NCBI RefSeq assembly: GCF_000003855.2
Contig: NW_003101681.1
Location: 6,970,008 to 7,034,007 of the forward strand
Source of the DNA: Blastomyces gilchristii SLH14081
Taxonomy: Eukaryota > Ascomycota > Eurotiomycetes > Onygenales > Ajellomycetaceae
Direction: 5' to 3'
DNA length: 64,000 bases
Shown: piece by piece, positions 11,403-23,366 of the stretch
Position numbering within the stretch: the first letter of the stretch is position 1
Layout: every line of letters begins with the position of its first letter
Notes under the pieces: model-generated
Seen by the model: the letters and a program-made list of their open reading frames with translations, nothing else
The model's database searches: none
Told to the model about the DNA's origin: nothing
Translations under genes and position numbers: made by a program

Positions 11403-12374
11403 CAATAATGAAGATGTCTTATAATTATGTATCTTCATATCTAAGAAACTGAGTTCTGCTGAATGAAATTATGAGATCTATGATAACAAACTTCTCATAA
11501 TTATATACCTTCTAAAAGAATGAAACTCTGAACTTTAAAGTGTCTTCAAATTTGAGATAATCACAGATCATAAGAATCTCAAGTATTTCATAATCACTTA
11601 CAAACTTACTGAATAACAGATGTCATAATTTAAACTATTAAGCTATTTTCATTTTGTTATACACTACTGCTCTGACAGTCAGAACTAAATGACAGATACT
11701 CTCTTACAATGAGAGTAAGATATACCTTCTGATATGACAGACACTCACTGAATGAATCAAGAGCATCAGCTCTTGAATCTGAAAATATTAGTTAATTATA
11801 ATGAAATAATTCATAACACTATACATACTTCTTCAATTAGAACATCTTCTGAATCTACACTGAATGAATTGTAATATATAATCACTCAAACTAATGAACT
11901 TCTTCAAGTGCTTATCAAAGCAGTATATTAAGAAGCACTCTGATTTCTCTCAGAACTACATATAATAATCAACATCTCAGAATACTTAACTAATAATAAT
12001 AATACTCTGTAACTCTGTAAATAACACTGAGTCTCTCAGTCTGAACTCTTACACACTCACATAATACAACAGATGCATGATTCACATATAATCAGTTATT
12101 CAGATTATGAATAACTGTATTAAATAATCTCTCAAGAGTTCTACTGATCTGAGATATCAAACAGTATTAGATATTTTATCTGTAACTGTAATTATTGTTC
12201 TTCTGTTATCTTGTGAAAGAACTGTAGAAAAGATTTACTAAAATCACACAATGTCTCTGATGAAATCTGATAAGATATAGTAATTAACTTCACTATTAAT
12301 CTCTCTGAGAGTAAGAATTGTAAGAATATTCTGATTATCCTTGATTAATTAAGTAAATATATAATATTGACAAA
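11403..12374 (+). pseudogene. Gypsy pol fragment: RNase H domain
   Basis: Conceptual translation gives the Ty3/Gypsy RNase H block in order: CIFISKKLSSAE, NYEIYDNKLLIII, then FEIITDHKNLKYF and QN-MTDTL. Many TGA and TAA stops lie at likely mutated codons. It starts abruptly after the hAT-like end and is cut on the right by the 5' end of LINE L1. Possibly family E, but no overlap exists in the window to prove it. Confidence 0.75.
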
Positions 12375-13040
12375 AACCGCTCCACCACGAACTCGCTCGA
12401 TTTTTCGAATAAGAACCCGCTGATGGATCCATCGAAAAGCCCTCGATCATACAAGCATTTTGACCCCATCGCCGACCGCATACCCCGTGTGGTGGTGGAG
12501 ATATCCAGCCAAACGTGAACTAGACATTGTTCGAAACTCCCATGTGGGATTATCCCTCATTCTCCCCTATCACACCACAACCCCGGGCCAAATTGCCATA
12601 CAAATTGTAAGGTGAAGAGACCTAGTCATATGCATCAATCTTCTCAATTTTGGAAGATCTCCAATCTGTAGTTGTGGAGATATCTGAGAAGTGATCTCTG
12701 TGAAAACCCTGTTCATCTTTGATGTTCCAAAACACCAACATCAAGTCTCACCCTCATACCACCCTTTCTAATCTGGCTCATCCCCAGCAGAAAAATACAA
12801 AAAGATATCTCAGCAATAATATCAAGTATATAATCAACAGTCACTTCTGACATGCAATCTCTGTGATCTGTCTTCAGTGTATCTAGACATCAACATCAAG
12901 TCTCACCCTTGTACTACCTCTCTCAATCTGGCTCATCTCTGACAGAAAAGTACAAAAAGCTATCTCAGTAACTGTACTTAATACATAATCAGCAGACATA
13001 ATAACTATAAAATTAGTATACTTCAAGATCTGACTGAGCC
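12375..13040 (+). repeat. LINE 5' end with two 155-bp tandem units
   Basis: Units begin near 12732 and 12887 (ACAYCAACATCAAG…), period 155, as in L3 (38611 and 38766, period 155). M1 has one unit. Variable tandem monomers ahead of a 5' UTR resemble promoter monomers of some LINEs. The first ~300 bp keeps CC, GG and CG, in contrast with the rest of the element. Confidence 0.75.
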
Positions 13041-14039
13041 TTTGATCCCTGTACAGTGAGATATATTAAATCTAGTTTTAATATCTTAATATTCAATAGA
13101 TTCTGTAAGAAATTGAGAACAACAACACTAGATTTCTATTGAATTTGAGAATTAACTCTATATTGATATAATCATTGACAAAGTCTTCTATTTTAAGATA
13201 TAAATAATCAGTTTCTCTACATCTCACTGATAATATTTATATTATTATATAGAAACAGACTTATATTCTCTATAATATCAAGACTCTGAAGAGAGAAAGT
13301 CTTGATAGAGAGTATACAGTAGTGTATATCTTAGCAGTTTCTATCTCATTCTTCTACAGCAGTTAATGCAAAAAAAAAAGATCTTATAAATAGTGTTTTA
13401 CTTCTCTTGAAAAAGTAAGATATTTTTCTCTGAGTTTTATACAATATTTTTACAAAGAATTAAAAACAGAGTTGTTTTCTGTCATAATTTTATATTCTTT
13501 TAAGTAAGAATTACTTTTTCAGTGACTGAAGAGCTTTCATTAATACTTAATTCTTTTTTACACTCTTTATTAACTGATTTAAGTTGCACACTTGTTGTGT
13601 GAGAAGAATTAAATAATTTAGAATAAAATTGAATAGTTTTAATCAATTTCTCTGTAAAAAATTGATTTATTCTTTATCAGTTTTTCTCTCAAAAACTGTC
13701 ATATTATCTGATTAATTATTAATTGATATCATACTTTTTCTCACTGTATCTCAAGAAAGAGATTGTAAAGATTTTATTGATTTATCTTAAAAATCAATTT
13801 TAGTTTATTAGATTCTCTTCAAAAATCTAATCTAGTTACTGAACTAGTGTGAAAAAAATCAGGTATTTTATACATAAAAGTCTGTTATTCTTCTTTTGAA
13901 ATAGTCTGATCAACTTTTCAATTGAAAACAGACTTAGAAACCTCTTAATTGAAACAGTCTGATCAACTTTTCAATTCAAAAGAGTTTAATAAATATCTTA
14001 ATTAAATTAGTCTGATCAACTTTTCATTGAGTAAGAACA

Positions 14040-15665
14040 ATGAGTTCAAAAGTACACTCAGTTGATGTGAAAAAGAATGCTTTCTCAAATACTATTCCTG
14101 AGATTGAAATTCTGAAGAGAAGAAAGAAAGAAGAAATAAAGAAATAACAAGTTCTTAAAATAGAGAAACTTGAAAAAGCAAGTAAAATTCTTGAAAAGTA
14201 GTGTCTGAGTGAGATGAATGAAGAAGTTCTGTTAATTCTTCATGCTCAGGCTAGACAACTACAGAAAGTGATCAAGTTCAAACTTGGAATTTCAAACACA
14301 GTTCAAAAAACTTTGAAAATTTCTAATACAATCACTGACTCTTCAGTTTGCTCTTCTTTCTTTTCTACTTCTTCTTCTTCTTCTTCTTCTTCTTTAAATC
14401 AGAAGAAAACATATGCTCAAGCAGCTGAATCTGCTGTCTCTAAACCTGCTATCTCTAAATCTGCTATCTCAAAATCTGCTCAAATTTCTGAGAAAACTGA
14501 GAAGAATACTGCTCATACTTCTATTGATAGAAGAGTGAAGAAAAAAATGTAAAAAGAGAAAAATCTTCAAATCTTCATAAATAGAAGACTTATTCTCAAA
14601 GTCTCAAATCAGGACATATTACAGAGAAATAAGCTAGACTCAAATCTCATTTTCAGAATTGGAAATGAAATCAATCAGCAGTTCTTTTCTTAGTTAATGA
14701 CTGATATTGAAGTGCAAAAACCAGTTATAGCTTCAATTGAGTCATTCTTCTTTGAAAACTTCATCATTCTGATCACAATGCCTGAATTCAGTGCAGAATT
14801 TCTTATTCAGAATGAGAATCTCTGAAAGTCAGCAGTAGTATCTCTGTTAAACACAATAATTCTATCTGAGAGAGATGAAAAGTGAGATAAATTCATTCTT
14901 CATGATATCTCAGTTGAAATCTTTGACTGTGAGAAAGAAATACTACTTCTCAAAAATGAATTGAAAGAATACAATTCTATTCAACTGAGAAAAGAGTCTG
15001 TATGACTTAATTCAATTCAGTTCAGACAGAGTAGAAGAAATGCCTCTGTTCTAGTGTATATAAAGATACTTGAACAATCAAGAATCTCTGAAGTAAGAGT
15101 AGCAGGTTTGAAAATGAGAGTTCATGAATACAAAGACTCAAGAATGAATCTCAAAGCTCAAACACAGTGTTCAAACTGTCAAAGATATAGACATTTTGCA
15201 ATCTCTTATTTCAGAGACTTAAAATGTGCATTCTGTGCTAGAGATCACAAAACTAGTGAGCATAATTGTGAAACATGCTTAAAAAGAGATGAAATATGTC
15301 AACATACTCTGCTTAAGTGCTTCAATTGCAAAGAAAAACATGCATCTAGCTCAAAAGAATGTGTATTTACTTCAAGAACTCAGAAAAACTGAAGAAAAGA
15401 TGAAGCTCAAAGTGAATCTAAAAGTGAAGAGAAAAGTCAAGCTAGTAAATCTACAACTGTAAGCTCAAAAAGAAGAAATTCTCAACTATCTAGATCTTTA
15501 AACTTCAACTCTTCAGCTAAGTGTAAACAGAATTCAAATTCTCAAACTTCTGTTAAGATTAGAGAATTGAGAAATGACTCTGATAATAAACTAGATATAA
15601 TGTAAGCAGTTGAGATCCCTACTTTTCAAAATAGTTATAATCTACTATCTGATGATAGTGACTAG
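14040..15665 (+). pseudogene. LINE L1 ORF1 (gag-like, CCHC zinc knuckles), broken
   Basis: ATG at 14040 (MSSKVHSVDVKKNAF…) to TAG at 15663, about 541 codons, interrupted by in-frame TGA/TAA from mutation and not by frameshift. It has a basic coiled-coil-like N terminus (KRRKKEE), a Ser-rich linker (14350-14400), then three cysteine knuckles near 15170-15360 including CSNCQRY-H and CFNCKEKHASSSKEC. It would bind the LINE RNA. Confidence 0.85.
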
Positions 15666-15694
15666 ATTCTACTCTATCTCTACTCTCTTTTAGT

Positions 15695-18600
15695 ATGAAT
15701 ATACCATAAAAATAACAAAAAAAGTTTAAAAACTCTTCAAAAATCACATTTATTCAAAATAATGTGAATAGAAACTCAAATTATATTTATTCTTGTCTTC
15801 AGATTGCATTTGAACAAAAGGTTGACTTTGTACTTCTTCAAGAATCAAACTTTGATACTGAGTAAAAGTACATCATTTCTCATTCAAGCTATTACTGCTT
15901 TCTTCCTGAAAAATCTGAGATAAAATCAAGAGTAGTGATCTATGAGAGAAAAAGATCAAGATATTAATTTAATTTGAGATTTGATATCATATCTGACTCT
16001 GATATTCCAGTGAGTGATATTATAGATAAAGAGAATAAGTTTGATACTATTCAACTTATAAATATCTATAATGAAAAGTCATTGAAAGAAAACAACAATA
16101 TCTGGACAATTGATAGAAGATTTTTGAATATAACTCTCTTAAAAAACTCTATAATTGCAGAAGACTTCAATGCACATCATTTCTGATGAAACTCAGAGTG
16201 CACAAGAGCAGTAAGAGCAGATAAACTGATTGAATGAACTTTTAAGCATTCAATAGATTTAGTTAACAAATCTGATCAACAAACATTCTTTAGAAAAGAC
16301 ATGAAATAAAAATCTATTATAGATCTAACTTTCATGTCATAAAATCTAATTGAAAAAAGACTTATAAACTGATTTATTGATTAAAATGAAACCTCAGAAT
16401 CAGATCATGAGATCATTCAATTTGATATTGAACTGAGTGAAAAACAAAGAAGTGAAAATCCTCTTCTCTCTAATTAGTATAACTTTGAAAAAGCTGATTG
16501 AAAAGCAGTTAAAGAAAGAGTAAAACAGCTAAAATCTGAAAGACAGAGAGAGCTTTATTGAAATCAAAGTCAAGATATCTCAAATGAAATGCTTAAGAAT
16601 AGAGCAAAGCTGATTACATCTATTCTTCTAACAAGTATTGAAGAAAATATTTCAAAGAAAAAGTCTTCTGAGTTTTTCAAATCTTGATGAAATGAGAATA
16701 TCACTTCTAAAAGAAAGTAATTAGTCACTGCTAAGAGACAGTGAAAGAATAACTTAATATCTGATGAAGAGTTCAAAGCTATTCAAAATGAATATTTTTC
16801 AGATATTAAAAAAGTCAAAACAGATTGCTGGAACAAATTTCTTGAAGAAGCATAAGAAAAAGAAGTTTTTAAAGTCTTCAACTATACTAAAACAAGAAGT
16901 GTAGCAAAGCTTTCAACCTTAGAATATGAATTTCAGAATGAATTGTATACAGCAAACTCTTTTGAGGAAAAATGTCAAGCTTTTATGAGAATTCTCTTTC
17001 AAAACTCATCACATTTAGAAGAGAAGAATATGTCATTTCATGAATATATTGATGAAAATAACTGGGAATGATCTGAGCTTACAGGTGATGAACTAGAGTC
17101 AGCAATATTCTCAAGTTCAATTAAAACTGCTGCAGGGCCTGATTCAATTAATCATTTAATTATTCAAAACACATATTTCTACTTGAAGAATGAATATTTT
17201 GAGCTCTTTTTCAATCTCTTAAGAAATGATTATCATTCTGAATGCTGAAGAGAAGCAACAGGAGTAATTCTTACAAAATCTGATAGAAAAGCTTCAGTTT
17301 CTAAGTTATATAGAGTAATATCTCAGTTGAACTGTTTAAGAAAAGTTCTAGAAAAGATAATAGCTACTAGATTATCTTTTATAAGCTCTATTAGTGATTC
17401 TCTTCTATTTAATCAATAAATGAGAGATAGAAAACAATGTTCTGCAATTGACACTGTTCTCTCAGTTATTCATAATATTCAAGTAGTAAAGCATGAAGAC
17501 CTGGTCTCAACTGCAGTTTTTATTAACATAAAAGATGCATTTGATCATGTTTCAAAGTCTAAGATGATTCAAACTTTGAAGATGTTAAAACTGTCACTTT
17601 CTCTAATAAAATGAGTTGATTGTTTCATGTCTAAAAGAATTATACAACTATTCTTTGATGGAAGAAAACAAGATAAAACTGAGACAAAAATAGAAGTATC
17701 ACAAGAATCTTCAATCTCATCTGTTTTATTGCAATATACACTGCATATTTATTCAAGAATAGAGAGATGAAAATAGTGAGATCTTTAAGTTGTGTAGATG
17801 ATATTGATCTACTCTACAGTTCAAAGATAATCAAAGAGAATTTAGAAGTAATTGAGAAAGCAGTAAAGAAAATCTTTGTTAGAGTAGATATCAATCTAAT
17901 TCAATTTGATATGAATAAAACTGAGTTAATTCACTTTTTTTCCAGATTTAATAAGAAAGAACTAAGTCTAACTCTTCTGAATAAAGAGATTAAACCTAGT
18001 TTGAATGTTAAATGGCTAGAAGTATGATTAAACTCCAAGATGAATTTTAAATATCATATTCAACAAAGAATCATCAAGGCAGAGAGACTACTGAATAGTA
18101 TAATCAGACTATCAAATACTGAGAGAGGTCTATCTTTTCAGGCTATGAGACAGTTATACATAGCCTGTATTATCTCAGTAGCTGATTATGAAGTTTAAGT
18201 TTAGTAAAACAATCAACATGGCTTCACTGAACTGTTTCAAAGTCTATAAAACAGAGCTTTGAGAAGAATTCTGAGAGCATTCAAATCATCTTCTATTAAA
18301 GCAATGGAAATTGAAGCCTCAATTCCACCTCCTGCTATTCAATTTGAAAAGGCCTGTATAAACTATGCTCTGAGAGTCATAAAGATGAGCTTAAATCATA
18401 TAATCAGAGAAAGAGTCTCTTCTTCATTTTCATCAGTTAACTCAGGAAATGAACTGGATTGAAATAGATTTCTTGATTGAAATGAGAATAATGCTTTAAA
18501 GAAAATGCCCTCTCAACTGTATAGACTATGTTCACTTATTAAAAATCAATTTTCTTCATTAAATGTGAAGAAAATTGATCATGAGAAGATATCTCTCTGA

Positions 18601-19644
18601 AGAGAAAAGCTGAAATCTCTCATAGACTTACAAATAAGTGAACTATCTAAAGAGAGAGAATATGAACAGCATTTGAAGAAGATCTCTATAATTAATATAA
18701 AAGACTCTATTCTGATTTACTCAGATGACTCAAAAAGTGAGAATTTGAATAGATTAGATGCAGACATTGCTTATACTGAAGATAATATCAATTTTATCTC
18801 AGATTTCTGAAATTTAGACTGTGAATCTGAAGTCTTTGATGCTGAACTATTTGTAATAGTGAAAGCTTTCAAACTCATTGAAATAAAATCTCATAAAAGA
18901 GGAAATAGTTTGAAAGAGACATGAATAGTCTCTGATAGTCAAGCTGCTTTAAAAAGACTTTGAAATAGTCAGATTCATAATGATCAAATGAATCTTGAAC
19001 TGATTTTAAACTCTGTTTTGAAAATTCAAAAGAGAAGAACATCTAAACTGATAATTGATCTGCATTGAGTTTCTACTCATATGAATATTCATGACAATGA
19101 ATAGGCTGATTCAGGTATAAAAAAGAGTTCAGAATTAAGCAGATCTATTCAAAAAACAGTGTTCTGATCTTTCATAAAGAGAAAGATAAAAGAATCTTAT
19201 TTAAACAAGTGAAATGAAAGCTGGCAGAAACAAAAGAAGAGCATACATTATTCAAGATTTGAGATAAAACCAAAGTGAAAATCTTGTGCAATTAAATGCA
19301 AAAAGAAAATATTCTCATTCATAATTCAGCTAAAACTAGAACATGGTTATTTCAAATTCTATATACAAAGATTTGATGATAGATTTGATTCAACAGAGTG
19401 CTCATTCTACAATACAAATCAGAATTCTGAGTATATTGTAATACATTGTGTATTATACAATAGTCTCAGAGTCAGATTAAAGAAGAAGTATGATTTAAAT
19501 CAATTAAATATGAGGTTCTTATTCTCAACTGAGACAGAACTTAAATACTTAATAAACTTTCTATCAGAAACTCAAGCAGCTATAAGAAAATGACTCAATT
19601 CAGATGTATCTGAATATGAAGAGATGAAAATTGATTAGATATAG
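15695..19644 (+). pseudogene. LINE L1 ORF2 (APE-RT-RNase H), broken with one frameshift
   Basis: Begins 29 nt after the ORF1 stop. It carries the endonuclease (LLQE near 15835; FNAHHF near 16170), RT (INIKDAFDHV near 17523; VDDIDLLYSS near 17800) and RNase H (18720-19130). Besides many TGA/TAA stops, one T is missing near 17731 relative to L2 (TTTTATTGC against TTTTATTTGC), which shifts the downstream frame. Confidence 0.85.
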
Positions 19645-20018
19645 TCTGTTAAAGCAGCTATACACTATCTTTTAATAATTTTATTTTGTTATAGTCTCTC
19701 TTTACTATACTTGTTTTATTCTGTTCTTTTCTATCTATCTATTTAATGTGTCTATCTTTAAGACTATGTTCTCTTTTCCTTTGTCATGATATTTTCAAAT
19801 GATTTCAAAGTATCAAAAGATGTTGAAATACTGCAATTTGTAAACAGTTTTTGTATTCTGAGCTGGAATTTTCTAATTTTGCATATCTGAAATTGATAAG
19901 TGTATAATAGTTGACTCTATAGATATAGGAAAAACTCTGAGAACTAAAGGTTCTCAGGTAGATGTCATAGTCTCTGACTGCATACATCTATAATTAAAGA
20001 ATAATAATAATAATAATG

Positions 20019-20576
20019 TAATAAGATTTTACAAGAGAATGTCAGTGAAAGATCTGAGAGTTCTGACACTCAGATATATGAGAATATGATTACACTTCTT
20101 CAGATTTCATAGATATCATATATCTGACAATCAATATAATCATGTCTAATGATAATATAAAACTCTCAAATATAAGTATAGACATGATGTCACAGTGTCT
20201 CTGAGCAATGTTGAAATTATAATAATAATAAATAGCTGATATGCATGCAACTCAATAACTTCAATATAAAGAGATTCAACAATTAACTCATGCAATTTCA
20301 ACATCTACAGAACTGAATACAAAAGCACTGAAAGAATGCTTAAATGCTCTCATATATTTTAATACTTTCAATCTCACTCTCTACTCATCATGAAGGATGA
20401 AAATGCTTATAAAACTAAGTGTAGATAGAGATTTCATCAGTTTATTAATCAATCAAGATTGATATATCAATAGACAATTGAAAGATTGTGTGAAACAGAA
20501 GTTTCATTCATGAATAAAAGCATGTGAATCAGTATTGTAAACATCTGACAATATTATGAAATATCTTGATATTCTG
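20019..20576 (+). pseudogene. Gypsy E gag, N-terminal part
   Basis: Shares its first ~130 bp with 4434-4572 (5' internal region after the candidate LTR). A broken frame then reads QLTHAISTSTELNTKALKEC and later NIMKYLDIL, typical of a capsid N terminus. It stops at the N gap and resumes at 36905 on the other side of LINE M1, where IMMDIL repeats the last residues (target duplication). Confidence 0.65.
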
Positions 20577-20797
20577 NNNNNNNNNNNNNNNNNNNNNNNN
20601 NNNNNNNNNNNNNNNNNNNNNNNNNNNNNNNNNNNNNNNNNNNNNNNNNNNNNNNNNNNNNNNNNNNNNNNNNNNNNNNNNNNNNNNNNNNNNNNNNNNN
20701 NNNNNNNNNNNNNNNNNNNNNNNNNNNNNNNNNNNNNNNNNNNNNNNNNNNNNNNNNNNNNNNNNNNNNNNNNNNNNNNNNNNNNNNNNNNNNNNNN
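20577..20797. other. Assembly gap (221 N)
   Basis: Run of N between Gypsy E gag and the 3' UTR of LINE M1. By comparison with LINE M2 (57401-57617) the missing sequence should be about 217 bp of LINE 3' UTR and (AAT)n tail. Confidence 0.95.
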
Positions 20798-22783
20798 TTT
20801 GACAATATCATGACAAAGGAAAAGAGAACACAGTCTTAAAGATAGACACATTAAATAGATAGACAGAAAGAAATTAAAAGGAAAAGATAAAATAAAGAAA
20901 GACTGTAACAAAACAAATTATTAAAAGATAGTATATAGCTGTTTTAACAGACTATATCTGATTGATTTCCTCCTCTTCATATTCAGATAATTCTGAATTT
21001 AGTCATTTTCTTATAGCTGCTTGAGTTTCTGATAGAAAGTCTATTAAGTATTTAATTCCTGTCTCAGTTGAGAATAAGAATCTTATATTTAATTGATTTA
21101 GATCATACTTCTCTTTCAATCTGGCTCTGAGACTATTGTATAATACAGAGTACATTACAATATACTCAGGATTCTCATTTGTATTACAGAATGAGCATTC
21201 TATTGAGTCAAATCTATCATCAAATCTTTATATATAAGATTTGAAATAGCCATGTCCTAGTTGCAGCTGTATTATAGATGAGAATATTTTCTTTTTACAT
21301 TTAATTGAACAAGATTTTCACTTGGGTTTTGTTTCAAATCTTGAATAATGTATACTCTTCTTTTGTTTCTGTCAGCTTTCATTCCACATGTTTAAACAAG
21401 ATTCTTTTATTTTTCTCTTTATAAAAGATCAGGACATAATTTTTTGAATAGATCTGCTTAATTCTGCACTCTTTTTTACAGCTGAATCAGTCAATTCATT
21501 GTCATGAATATTCATATGAGCAGGAACTTAGTGCAGATGAATTATCAGCTTTGATATTCTTCTCTTTTGAATTTTCAAAATAGAGTTTAAGATCAGTTCA
21601 AGATTCATTTGATCATTATGAATCTGACTATTTCTAAGTCTCTTTAAAGCAGCTTGACTATCAGAGAATATTCATATCTCTTTCAAACAATTTCCTCTTT
21701 TATGAGATTTCATTTCAATGAGTTTGAAATCTTTCACTATTACAAATAGTTCAGCATCAAAGACTTCACATTCAGAGCCTAGATTTCAGAAATCTGAGAT
21801 AAAATTGATATTATCTTCAGTATAAGCAATGTCTGTGTCTAATCTATTCAAGTTCTCATTTTTTGAGTCATCTGAATAAATCAGAATAGAGTCTTTTATA
21901 TTGATTATAGAAATTCTCTTCAAATGCTGTTCACATTCTTTCTCTTTTGATAGTTCACTTATTTGTAAGTTTATAAGAGATTCAAGCTTTTCTCTTCAGG
22001 GAGATAACTTCTCATGATCAACTTTTTCAATATTTAAAGAAGAAAATTGATTTTTAATCAGAGAGCATAGTCTGTACAGTTGAGAAGGCATTTTCTTTGA
22101 AGAATTATTTTCATTTCAATCAAGAAATCTATTCCAATTTAGTTCATTGCCAGAGTTAATTAATGAAAATAAAGAAGAGACTCTTTCTCTGATTATATGA
22201 TTTAAGCTCATCTTTACAACTCTCAGAGCATAGTTTATACAGGCCTTTTCAAATCTAATAGCAGGAGAAGAAAGTGAAGCTTCAATTTCCATTACTTTAA
22301 TAGAAGATGATTTGAATGCTTTCAGAATTCTTCTTAAGGCTCTGTTTTACAGACTTTGAAAGAGTTCAGTGAAATTCCCTTGATTATTCTATTAAACTTA
22401 AACTTCATAATCAGCTACTGATGTAATACAGGCTATATATAACTGTCTCATAGCCTGGAAGAATAGACCTCTCTCTGTATTTGATAGTCTGATTATGTTA
22501 TTCAATAGTCTTTCTGTCTTGACAGTTCTTTGTTGAATGTGATATTTAAAATTCAACTTAAAGTTTAATCATACTTCTAATCATTTGAACATTTACACTG
22601 GGTTTAATCTCTCTATTTAAAAGAGTTAGAGATAGTTCTTTCTCATTGAATCTCAGAAAAGAAAGTGAATTAACTCAGTTTTATTCATATTAAAATTGAA
22701 TTTGATTGATATCTGCTCTAACAAAGATTGTCTTTACAGCTTCTTCAAATTACTTTCAAAATTCTCTTTAAATAAGTTTTTTG
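20798..22783 (-). pseudogene. LINE M1, 3' part: ORF2 RT end, RNase H, 3' UTR
   Basis: Minus-strand LINE. The ORF2 stop is at 20952-20954. Upstream (rightwards) come the RNase H domain (about 21470-21900) and the end of RT. At 22783 the sequence is cut by Gypsy B1; the LINE continues seamlessly at 31590, as shown by intact M2 (59570-59600). Confidence 0.9.
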
Positions 22784-22968
22784 TGTGGTTCGGAAGAACG
22801 TACAACCGTCGGATAATAACGCGGCCGCGTCCGAACTACTAGCGTACGCGTACAAGTGTAAAGGGGCCATAGCGGCTGCTAATTATAATTAGTGTATAAT
22901 ATTACAATATATAAGAAGCCGGTGTACGCCTGTAATTGTACACTGGCTTAAGCAATCTTTGAATCACA
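22784..22968 (+). repeat. 5' LTR of Gypsy B1 (185 bp)
   Basis: Begins TGTGGTTC and ends GAATCACA (inverted ends), and matches 30891-31589 minus the MITE, and both B2 LTRs. It retains several CG sites (GCGGCCGC, GTACGCGTAC) and is less mutated than the internal region. Confidence 0.93.
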
Positions 22969-22970
22969 TC

Positions 22971-22978
22971 TGATAGCA
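22971..22978 (+). promoter_or_regulatory. Primer binding site, initiator-tRNA-Met type
   Basis: TGATAGCA two bases after the LTR. The Ty1/Ty3-type iMet PBS is TGGTAGCG. The two differences are G-to-A in GG and CG contexts, as expected from the local mutation pattern. B2 has the same eight bases at 50340-50347. Confidence 0.55.
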
Positions 22979-23308
22979 TGTCTAAAAACTGGTGAGAAGT
23001 GCAGACTTCTTCAGAGCATGATAATTTCATCTACAAAGCAATTCATAGTTATCATGTCAGTGTGATCCTAGAACATCTTAAAAAGATAGCATATAAAGAG
23101 CAGTGAGTGAAAGAGCATCTGATTGATGCTGCTTTGCTTATTGAGAAAAAACTCCATGCTCAGATGAATGCCATGTATGCAAATAGATGAGATGTGAGAA
23201 AAGAGATGAGAGCAGTGAATCAGATTCAAAGAAGACTGCTCTTCACTCAAAGAGATAAAAGAGGAAGTGATCATCACCAGAGTTGTATAATGATAATAGA
23301 AATTATAT
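22978..23308 (+). pseudogene. Gypsy B1 leader ORF before gag
   Basis: ATG at 22978 (MSKNW…) opens about 110 codons, interrupted only by likely TGG-to-TGA stops, with segments ILEHLKKIAYKEQ and EKKLHAQMNAMYANR. The coding pattern is conserved in B2 from 50347, which has a 1-nt deletion near 50450. It is in a different frame from gag (23367), separated by a variable ATAGTGATATA repeat. It could be a separate leader protein or a gag N-terminal exon; function unknown. Confidence 0.5.
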
Positions 23309-23366
23309 AACAATATAGTGATATAATGATAGACATTGTACAATTAATCAGAAATCAATCACTGAA

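Larger units (their letters stand above)
12375..20018 (+). mobile_element. Tad1-like LINE L1, near full length
   Basis: Layout: GC-rich 5' end (12375-12700), two 155-bp tandem units, a long 5' UTR (including TGATCAACTTTTCA-type repeats near 13910-14030), ORF1, ORF2, 3' UTR and a short (AAT)n tail. It shares its 5' start (AACCGCTCC) with M1 and L3. Its body is heavily mutated. Its left flank is Gypsy RNase H and its right flank is the 5' internal part of Gypsy E, with no target duplication visible, so the locus has probably been rearranged. Confidence 0.9.

Noticed and set aside
20504..20911. ORFs running through the N gap
   Set aside because: Artifacts of translating N bases; no real sequence supports them.
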